NCBI GenBank assembly: GCA_025363795.1
Contig: JANYLE010000008.1
Location: forward strand, 1-5,622
Source of the DNA: Mariniphaga sp.
GTDB lineage: Bacteria > Bacteroidota > Bacteroidia > Bacteroidales > Prolixibacteraceae
DNA length: 5,622 bases
Direction of reading: 5' to 3'
The stretch's first letter is position 1. Each line of letters begins with the position of its first letter. Positions 1 through 5,622 of this stretch are shown piece after piece. Under the pieces are notes generated by a model. It did not search any database. It was not told the origin of the DNA and was given only the letters and a program-made list of their open reading frames with translations. A program made the position numbers and the translations under genes.

Positions 1-346
1 CGGGATTTGGGCCAACGAATCGTGGGGCCGATACTGGGGATGGGATCCAAAAGAGACATGGTCACTGGTAACGGTGCTGTTATATAGTTTTATTACCCAT
101 ATGAGGCTGATTCCGGGCTTTAAAGGGTGGTTTGCCTTTAACCTTGCATCGGTGATCGGATTACTTTCCGTGCTGATGACCTACCTTGGCGTCAACTATT
201 ACTTGTCGGGATTACATTCGTATGGAAGTGGCGAAGGACTAAAATTCCCAATTGTAGTGGTCGTCGCCTTTGCGCTAATCGGTATTATCGCTATGATTGC
301 GAATAAGAAAGAGGAAAAGTTCGGAACGGTAGAGAAACCGAAATAA
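1..346 (+). CDS. ccsA: Cytochrome c biogenesis protein, CcsA/CcsBA-type haem lyase (C-terminal part only)
   Basis: The gene is cut by the left edge. The reading frame is open from base 2 and gives 114 residues ending at TAA 344-346. The visible part starts inside the WWD haem-binding motif (WANESWGRYWGWDPKETW, residues 3-20), the hallmark of the CcsA/CcmC/CcmF haem-handling family. His33 (in THMR) and His72 (in GLHSYG) follow, 39 residues apart. That matches the spacing I recall between the TM-His and outer haem-ligand His of the fused CcsBA of Helicobacter. Hydrophobic segments lie at about 21-35, 44-67 and 82-100, with a short charged tail (NKKEEKFGTVEKPK). The family exports haem and attaches it covalently to CXXCH motifs of periplasmic c-type cytochromes (System II). 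In Bacteroidales the gene often sits with ResB/Ccs1 and nitrite reductase nrfHA genes, but none is visible here. Whether this is separate CcsA or the C-terminus of fused CcsBA cannot be decided from the window. The GTG at 74 is internal and is not a start. Confidence 0.93.
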   Translation, partial: GIWANESWGRYWGWDPKETWSLVTVLLYSFITHMRLIPGFKGWFAFNLASVIGLLSVLMTYLGVNYYLSGLHSYGSGEGLKFPIVVVVAFALIGIIAMIANKKEEKFGTVEKPK

Positions 347-385
347 CTCCATCAGGCAAACAATGCCAACTGGATTTGGATATAA

Positions 386-420
386 AAGTAAGGGTTTGAT
401 ATAAGGTCAAACCCTTACTT
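386..420 (+). terminator. Probable intrinsic terminator after the ccs gene
   Basis: A perfect 14-bp inverted repeat (arms AAGTAAGGGTTTGA at 386-399 and TCAAACCCTTACTT at 407-420) encloses a 7-nt loop, TATAAGG. It is followed by GTTTT (421-425), a short U-tract. It starts 40 bp past the ccs stop codon and lies well before the U32 start, so it probably ends the upstream transcript. An A-run at 384-387 would give a short U-run on the other strand too, but no minus-strand gene is present here to end. The U-tract is weak, so termination efficiency is uncertain. Confidence 0.8.
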
Positions 421-498
421 GTTTTAGGCTGGTTTGGATGGATAAGTATCGGGATTAGTTGCATAATAAAGGCATCATGAAAATCAGATTATACCCTT

Positions 499-506
499 TA
501 TATTTG
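499..506 (+). promoter_or_regulatory. Candidate Bacteroidota -7 element (TAnnTTTG) before the U32 gene
   Basis: TATATTTG at 499-506 is an exact match to the TAnnTTTG consensus used by the Bacteroidota primary sigma factor. It lies 6 bases before the ATG at 513, so transcription from it would begin at or next to that codon and give a leaderless or nearly leaderless mRNA. No TTTG -33 element is found at the usual 19-21-base spacing. A second weak candidate upstream is TTTG at 433-436 followed after 19 bases by TAGTTGCA at 456-463, a poor -7 match that would give a leader of about 45 nt. Both are motif matches only. Confidence 0.3.
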
Positions 507-512
507 TCGCCG

Positions 513-2753
513 ATGAGAAACATTGAATTACTGGCGCCCGGCGGAGACGTTGATTCCATAAAAGCAGCAATTGCTGCCGGAGCCGATGCAGTATATTGCG
601 GTCTGGATAAGTTCAATGCACGCAACCGGGCTACCAATATCAGCTTTGAAGACCTGAACGGGATCTTACGACTCGCCCATCAAAATAACTGCCAGGTATT
701 CCTAACCCTTAATATCATTATCGTTGAAAGTGAAATACCGTCGCTTGTAACCGTATTGAACAGGTTGGTGAACACAAGTATCGATGGTATCATTGTCCAG
801 GATTTGGGAATGCTCTACCTGCTGGCCAACTATTTTAAAACACTTAAAATTCATGCCTCAACCCAGCTGACCACTCACAATATTGGTCAGTTGCAGTTTT
901 TAAATAAACTTTCTGTAACCCAGGTTAACCTGTCAAGAGAGTTAAGTATTGATGAGATAAATGCTTTGGCCCCGGTCGCTCATGAAAATAAGATGCTGGT
1001 TGAAGTATTTGTTCATGGATCCAACTGCATCTGTTTTTCGGGCATTTGCTATCTAAGTTCAGTTCATGGCGGAAACTCAGGGAACAGAGGCAGGTGTAGT
1101 CAACCCTGTCGTGATCAGTATCTCACAACGCCGGAAGACAAAAATTTTCCCCTCAATCTCAAAGACAATTCCGCATGGTCCGATCTGAAAGAACTGGCTG
1201 ATGCGGGAGTTGATTCGATAAAAATAGAAGGCCGGATCAAGAAGTTTCCATACGTTTATACGGTTGTGAATGCGTGGCGGAAACAACTCCAAAGTTTCCA
1301 GGACGGGAATAAACTAATCAATAACAATCGTGCACTGCACAAGGCGTTTAACCGTGATTTTTCTAATGCCTTCCTAAAAGGAGCAATTACCAAAGATCAG
1401 TTTATTGATAATCCGCGTGATCATTCGGCGATCTACATGGCTGAAATGAACGGTGGTATTACGGAAGAAACGATAGAACAAGCGAAAGGTGATATTTTCG
1501 GTGAAAGAGCAGAAATTGCAACAAAGGTCGGAAGCATCATTCATCAATTGAGTACAGCGAAAGCTCCTTTAACCATCAGGCTTTCGGGTGAATGCGGAAC
1601 ACCACTTAACGTTTCGGTCACGACACCGGACGCGTCATTTATTGTGCATTCGGAAACAAATCTGACAAGAGTTGCTTCGCAATCACTTAATTACGGGATG
1701 GTATTATCAAGGCTGAAAGCATTAAATGATACGGAGTACACGATCGAACAACTCGATTTGCATAACCTTCAACCCGATGTTTTCATCCCGTTTAAAGAAC
1801 TGACAGCCATTAAAAACCGGCTGTTATTCATCCTGAAAGGTTCGAAGGAATTCGTTGAACCCATTGCTCTTCCCGTTTTAAAAAAACAAACCGGCGAAAG
1901 CTTAAAACCAACCCTTTCGGTAATCATCTCATCGCAAGATGATTTGCACCTGTGTAATAAGACATCCGCTACCATCTATTATCAAATCCCTGATTGTTTT
2001 AAGAACGTCTGCGCGGATTACATTGATCTTTTTATACAAAACCAATCACTCATTCCATGGTTCCCATCGGTTTTGATTGGCGACGACTACAAAGCCGCTG
2101 TGGAATTCCTTAATCGGGTACAGCCGAAGCTTATTGTGACAAACAATACGGGGATTGCTTATGAAGCTTATCAAAATGGAATTGCATGGATCGCCGGTCC
2201 GTATTTGAATAGTGTTAACTCCTATAGCCTCGCGTGTCTGAAGGAGAATTTTAACTGTTCGGGGGCATTCATTTCAGATGAACTTAGTAAAACACAGCTA
2301 CAGCGGATTAAAAAGCCCGGTAATTTTGAGCTTTATTACAGCATCTATCACCCAATTGTGTTGATGACCAGCAGGCAATGCCTGTTTCACCAGGTGACAG
2401 GGTGTGAAAGAGATACGATTGATAACGATTGTATTCAGCATTGCCATAAAACGGCGTCGGTTACCAATCTGAAAAAGGAAACTTTCGTGATTGAGAAATC
2501 CGGCAATAACTATCACCGGATCTATAACGAGATCAATTTCCTGAATACGGATATTGTAACCGATTTGCCCGAATTCTTTTCCGGGTTTTCGATTGATTTA
2601 ACCGATATCCACACCGAAACCAAAACAGGCTTTGATAAATCGGGTGTCATTCAACTTTTTGAAAATCTGCTGAATGAAAGCCCGGATGCAAAAAAGGAAA
2701 TCCATAGCGCTATTCATCCCTCAACGAACGATCAGTATCGGAACGGGATCTGA
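513..2753 (+). CDS. U32 family protein, RlhA-like (putative Fe-S rRNA hydroxylation enzyme; 'collagenase-like peptidase')
   Basis: The protein has 746 residues from ATG 513. The N-terminus MRNIELLAPGGD is the usual start of U32 proteins, which favours 513. In-frame alternatives are ATG 477 (12 extra residues, with AAAGG four bases upstream) and TTG 459. The U32 barrel spans about residues 1-245, with HASTQ at 114-118, the U32 signature around 166-200 and KIEGR at 237-241. Cys172, 179, 195 and 199 (C-x6-C-x15-C-x3-C, within SGNRGRCSQPCR) are the likely [4Fe-4S] ligands. A DUF3656/collagenase-like region follows (about 275-440, with FNRDFS at 279-284). The remaining 300 residues look like a divergent second U32-like half and carry Cys623, 631, 640 and 644. 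E. coli RlhA, about 650-670 residues long, takes part in 5-hydroxylation of 23S rRNA C2501; TrhP and UbiU/V are relatives. The old peptidase name is probably misleading. There is no signal peptide or membrane segment, so it should be cytoplasmic. Family assignment is firm; the exact RNA substrate is inferred. Confidence 0.9.
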   Translation: MRNIELLAPGGDVDSIKAAIAAGADAVYCGLDKFNARNRATNISFEDLNGILRLAHQNNCQVFLTLNIIIVESEIPSLVTVLNRLVNTSIDGIIVQDLGMLYLLANYFKTLKIHASTQLTTHNIGQLQFLNKLSVTQVNLSRELSIDEINALAPVAHENKMLVEVFVHGSNCICFSGICYLSSVHGGNSGNRGRCSQPCRDQYLTTPEDKNFPLNLKDNSAWSDLKELADAGVDSIKIEGRIKKFPYVYTVVNAWRKQLQSFQDGNKLINNNRALHKAFNRDFSNAFLKGAITKDQFIDNPRDHSAIYMAEMNGGITEETIEQAKGDIFGERAEIATKVGSIIHQLSTAKAPLTIRLSGECGTPLNVSVTTPDASFIVHSETNLTRVASQSLNYGMVLSRLKALNDTEYTIEQLDLHNLQPDVFIPFKELTAIKNRLLFILKGSKEFVEPIALPVLKKQTGESLKPTLSVIISSQDDLHLCNKTSATIYYQIPDCFKNVCADYIDLFIQNQSLIPWFPSVLIGDDYKAAVEFLNRVQPKLIVTNNTGIAYEAYQNGIAWIAGPYLNSVNSYSLACLKENFNCSGAFISDELSKTQLQRIKKPGNFELYYSIYHPIVLMTSRQCLFHQVTGCERDTIDNDCIQHCHKTASVTNLKKETFVIEKSGNNYHRIYNEINFLNTDIVTDLPEFFSGFSIDLTDIHTETKTGFDKSGVIQLFENLLNESPDAKKEIHSAIHPSTNDQYRNGI

Positions 2754-2795
2754 CAAGTTATTTCACTTGTATGAATAGAAAACAAATGCTATTCA
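2753..2795. terminator. Two weak hairpins in the gap between converging genes
   Basis: The 46-bp gap between the two stop codons contains two small inverted repeats. The first is ACAAGT (2753-2758) with ACTTGT (2765-2770), a 6-bp stem with a 6-nt loop. The second is TGAATAG (2772-2778) with CTATTCA (2789-2795), a 7-bp stem with a 10-nt loop. Both stems are AT-rich and no T-run follows on either strand. They may act together as a weak bidirectional terminator for the U32 gene and the fusion gene, or be chance pairings. No other terminator-like structure is visible in the gap. Confidence 0.3.
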
Positions 2796-2799
2796 ATTG

Positions 2800-5622
2800 C
2801 TATCCCTTTACATTCCCTGTACGTTTCAGCACACCCCAATGTGCCAGCTCACCCTTGATTGCTTTCAGGTAAGCTTTGATCAGGACGTAAAACAGCAGTT
2901 GCCGGTAAACGAATCGCTGAATGAACAACATCATTGCCTGAAACAACCCAAACTTCTGGTGGTCATAATGGTAGGCAACCGTTGATACAACCCAATCGAC
3001 CGCGAAAAATGCCACATAAGAAAAGATGTAAACACCCGCATGTTTGCTGAAAAGTCCGAAAATAAACAGGACATCGACAATGGGTGCAAACACTGGGATA
3101 ATAAACCCAAAGATTAAAAGATTGGGCAGCAATATCCATCCCATATTTGGCATCTTTGTATTAAACAGCAGATCACGGTGTTTCCAGAAGCTTTGCATCA
3201 TCCCGAACGTCCAGCGAAACCGCTGTTTCAAAAACATTCCTATAGATTCGGGCGCTTCGGTCAAAGAGATCGCCTCGTTACAGGTACGGACAATATAGCC
3301 GGCTCTCAGAATTCGAACAGTCAGATCGCAGTCCTCGGCCAAAGTATCAGTGCCAAAACCGCCAATTTCATCCATCGCCGATTTACGGAAAGCGCCAATG
3401 GCTCCCGGAACAACCAAAATGGCATTCACATAGTCGAACGCATTACGGTCGAAATTCTGACTTGTCGTGTACTCTATTTTCTGCCAGTTGGTCAGCAGAT
3501 TGACGGGGTTACCAACCCTGACATTTCCGGCTACGGCAGCTACGTTTTCATTGGTAAAGTAGGGAATCATTTTCGAGATCGCATCGGGCATCAAAATAGT
3601 ATCGGCGTCGACGCAGACCAATATTGCACTTGTCGTCTGACCGATTGCAAAGTTCAGTGCCGAAGCTTTACCGCCGTTGGGTTTTGTAAGCACCCTGACC
3701 TTCGGGTGGTTGCCATAAGCTGCTTTTACAACTTCGTAGGTATTATCCTTTGAACCATCATCCACAAACAGAATTTCGAGGTTTTGGTAGTCGCTTTTGA
3801 GCAGGTTTTCTATCGTTCGAACGGCATTAAGCTCCTCGTTATAACCAGGCACAATTACACTCACCTTTGGAGCATAGTTGCTGTCCACCATTTTCAGCTT
3901 TGCCCTTTTCCCTTTTCGGTGCTGCAGCACGACAAATACAAGTAAGCAGAGCAGCCTGAATATTCCCAGTATAATAGCAACAAAGAAGAAGCCTTTCAAA
4001 AAGTGTTGCCAGACGAAGGTTGTGAAAAAGAAGAAATTATCCACCTTCTCGGCAAGTCTTATATTTCCAACCACGACAGGCATTACCTGGTCCCGGCTCT
4101 TTCCCATCAGTTCCGAAACCGTCACAAAATCATAGCCTTGCTGGCGGAAGTAATCGATCACTTGTGGAAGTGCAATAACCGTTTGAGAACGTTCACCCCC
4201 AGCGTCGTGCATGAGCATGATGTTACCGTCGGCATGATGCGCTATTGCCCTTGCAACAATCGTGTCTGCACTCACCCCTTCCTGCCAATCGTTGGGATCG
4301 ATAGATGAAGCCACCGTGATGTATCCCTCATCATTGGCAACCGAAAGCGGCTTCATCTGGACCATATTCTGCGGTTCAGAATCCGTATTGTACGGCGGAC
4401 GAAATAACATTGTCGAATGGCCCAGAATACTCTCAAGCAACAAACGCGTTGAACGCAATTCAATGCGTTCCCTCTGATCAGAAGTGTTTTCGAGGTTTGG
4501 GTGGGTGAAGGTATGATTACCAATCTCGTGCCCTTCATTATAAACCCTTTTCAAAAGCGGGATGTTGTTCTCGATATTTAAACCTGTGACAAAAAAAGTC
4601 GCATGAACATTTTTCTGCTTCAGGATGTCGAGAATATCAGGCGTATAATCCTCATCCGGACCATCATCGAAGGTGAGGGCAATTTTCTTTTTATCTGTGC
4701 TTCCGTAACGTTTGATTAAGTACGAGGCAGGCAACTTCTCGTACTTTTCGTCAGAAATGAAAAGGTCTGTACTATCCACCTCAACGGTTGCCAACCCGTT
4801 TTTGGGCTGACTCACGACTTCCATCAGTTCGCCACTGCCGTCGTAATCGATGGAATACATTGGCTTGATGTTTCGGAGCAGGTCATAATTTATGGGTGAT
4901 TTTTTCAGCGAATCAACCGATAAATCACGCCCGTAGAAGTTCCAAAGCCGGTAATCTTCGCTGCCGAGGTACCACATTGCAACACCGGCAACACCATAAT
5001 CGGCAGCCGTTAACATCGTGTTATAAACGCTTACTGCATCATTGCAGTGAGCTTCGCACTCAAAACCATTTTTGTCGACAAAACTTATATATAAATCTTC
5101 ATCCTTCGTGCTGTAATTAACCGGCACTTCATATTCATTGGCAAGTGCAATAAACTCCTCGTAAGTAAGATCATCCGTATTCTGACCCTTCGCCCATTTA
5201 TAGCCGTAAGTCGCAATACAAAGCACAAACTTTTCGGAGGGCAATTTCGCCATCGCATTATCCAATGCCTTTTCTACAAATTCTACTGATGCAATACCAC
5301 CCGCCGCGCTCTCGGGTGAGTGTTCGTCGTAAGCCATTAAGAAAAGGAAATCGAAATAGTCAGAAATTTTAGTGACGTCAAGATTTTTATCGAACGGATC
5401 GATGTCGATCGTGGTAATGTAGCCTGTGGGGTCAAGCGCTGCGTGCAACTCCTTTGAAAAATCGTAAAGATACGGGTAAGCGCCGGCGGGAAGACTTTCC
5501 ATATCGACATTAATCCCCTGGAACTGATAGCTATCCAGCATAGACTTAATGTTCCCGATCAAACGGGTCCGGCTCTCCTTGTTCCTGAGCAGCACAAAAG
5601 TTGAATCGCCATTCCAACGATC
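2800..5622 (-). CDS. Trifunctional membrane protein: GH18 hydrolase-like + NodB/CE4 polysaccharide deacetylase + processive GT2 glycosyltransferase (N-terminus missing)
   Basis: The minus-strand frame is open to the right edge, giving 940 visible residues. The GTG at 5595 is internal, because GH18-like sequence continues upstream of it (DRWNGDSTF). Residues about 1-245 are GH18: QGINVDME with catalytic Glu42, MAYDEH at 96-101, and a conserved Trp217 in MWYLG. A linker of about 65 residues follows. Residues 311-505 form a NodB/CE4 domain: TFDDGP (317-322, Asp319/320), NHTFTH (His370 and His374 for metal), RPPY (408-411), DPNDW (442-446) and LMHD (His472). A membrane segment at 538-566 ends in basic residues (HRKGKRAK). 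Residues 585-805 are GT2: VPGYNEE, VDDGS, DAD (672-674), AEDCD and QRFRW (800-804), the set of processive synthases such as PgaC, NodC and chitin or hyaluronan synthases. Hydrophobic segments follow at about 827-857 and 861-884, perhaps another near 895-915. The predicted topology puts GH18 and deacetylase in the periplasm and GT2 in the cytoplasm. It probably synthesises and partly deacetylates a beta-linked N-acetylglucosamine-type polymer. The substrate is inferred. Confidence 0.93.
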   Translation of the reverse strand, partial: DRWNGDSTFVLLRNKESRTRLIGNIKSMLDSYQFQGINVDMESLPAGAYPYLYDFSKELHAALDPTGYITTIDIDPFDKNLDVTKISDYFDFLFLMAYDEHSPESAAGGIASVEFVEKALDNAMAKLPSEKFVLCIATYGYKWAKGQNTDDLTYEEFIALANEYEVPVNYSTKDEDLYISFVDKNGFECEAHCNDAVSVYNTMLTAADYGVAGVAMWYLGSEDYRLWNFYGRDLSVDSLKKSPINYDLLRNIKPMYSIDYDGSGELMEVVSQPKNGLATVEVDSTDLFISDEKYEKLPASYLIKRYGSTDKKKIALTFDDGPDEDYTPDILDILKQKNVHATFFVTGLNIENNIPLLKRVYNEGHEIGNHTFTHPNLENTSDQRERIELRSTRLLLESILGHSTMLFRPPYNTDSEPQNMVQMKPLSVANDEGYITVASSIDPNDWQEGVSADTIVARAIAHHADGNIMLMHDAGGERSQTVIALPQVIDYFRQQGYDFVTVSELMGKSRDQVMPVVVGNIRLAEKVDNFFFFTTFVWQHFLKGFFFVAIILGIFRLLCLLVFVVLQHRKGKRAKLKMVDSNYAPKVSVIVPGYNEELNAVRTIENLLKSDYQNLEILFVDDGSKDNTYEVVKAAYGNHPKVRVLTKPNGGKASALNFAIGQTTSAILVCVDADTILMPDAISKMIPYFTNENVAAVAGNVRVGNPVNLLTNWQKIEYTTSQNFDRNAFDYVNAILVVPGAIGAFRKSAMDEIGGFGTDTLAEDCDLTVRILRAGYIVRTCNEAISLTEAPESIGMFLKQRFRWTFGMMQSFWKHRDLLFNTKMPNMGWILLPNLLIFGFIIPVFAPIVDVLFIFGLFSKHAGVYIFSYVAFFAVDWVVSTVAYHYDHQKFGLFQAMMLFIQRFVYRQLLFYVLIKAYLKAIKGELAHWGVLKRTGNVKG

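Noticed and set aside
459..512. TTG at 459 as the U32 start
   Set aside because: It adds 18 residues with no family resemblance ahead of the typical U32 N-terminus, and better ATG codons exist at 477 and 513.
455..637. Minus-strand open frame of 60 codons over the U32 start
   Set aside because: It is a shadow of the conserved U32 N-terminus, with no sign of its own promoter or family.
2797..2985. Plus-strand open frame of 62 codons at the convergent junction
   Set aside because: It is almost wholly antisense to the C-terminal membrane region of the fusion gene and has no family resemblance.
3178..3753. Plus-strand open frame of 191 codons
   Set aside because: It lies entirely antisense to the GT2 domain, whose motifs (VDDGS, DAD, AEDCD, QRFRW) fix the coding strand. 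The translation shows no recognisable domain.
3878..4477. Overlapping plus-strand open frames of 71-101 codons
   Set aside because: They are antisense to the linker membrane segment and NodB domain of the fusion gene, are low in complexity and have no recognisable motif.
5593..5595. GTG at 5595 (minus strand) as the true start of the fusion gene
   Set aside because: The frame stays open to the window edge, and a GH18 domain needs the missing upstream strands. A membrane anchor or signal would also be expected before a periplasmic domain.
1..5622. A single new multi-gene system covering the window
   Set aside because: The three genes have unrelated inferred roles (cytochrome c maturation, RNA modification, polysaccharide synthesis). 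The last is on the opposite strand, and a terminator separates the first two.

Overview
The window looks like chromosomal DNA from a member of the Bacteroidota, most likely the Bacteroidales. The base composition is moderate. There are no convincing Shine-Dalgarno sequences. One TAnnTTTG element of the Bacteroidota -7 promoter type lies just ahead of the U32 gene. The gene types (a CcsBA-style cytochrome c synthetase, a long RlhA-type U32 protein, and a GH18/deacetylase/glycosyltransferase fusion) fit that phylum. The assignment is inferred from these traits; no marker gene is present.

Layout: (1) positions 1-346, plus strand: the last 114 codons of a CcsA/CcsBA-type cytochrome c haem lyase, with the WWD haem-binding motif and two downstream histidines. 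(2) 347-512: intergenic, holding a perfect 14-bp stem (386-420) that probably terminates the ccs transcript, and a possible promoter for the next gene. (3) 513-2753, plus strand: a 746-residue U32-family protein of the RlhA (rRNA C-hydroxylation) type, with a second cysteine cluster near its C-terminus. (4) 2754-2799: a 46-bp gap between converging genes, with two weak hairpins. (5) 2800-5622, minus strand: 940 visible residues of a very large membrane protein that runs off the right edge. It fuses a GH18 hydrolase-like domain, a NodB-type (CE4) polysaccharide deacetylase and a processive family 2 glycosyltransferase.

The three genes do not appear to share a pathway. The ccs gene ends an operon that begins outside the window, the U32 gene looks monocistronic here, and the fusion gene is transcribed toward it. 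The fusion is the most interesting item. It has, in one chain, the activities that the PgaB (deacetylase plus GH18-like) and PgaC (synthase) proteins supply separately for poly-N-acetylglucosamine. It therefore probably makes, deacetylates and trims a beta-linked amino-sugar polymer across the inner membrane. I saw no RNA genes, CRISPR array, insertion sequence or phage-like gene, and no clear evidence of a wholly new system.
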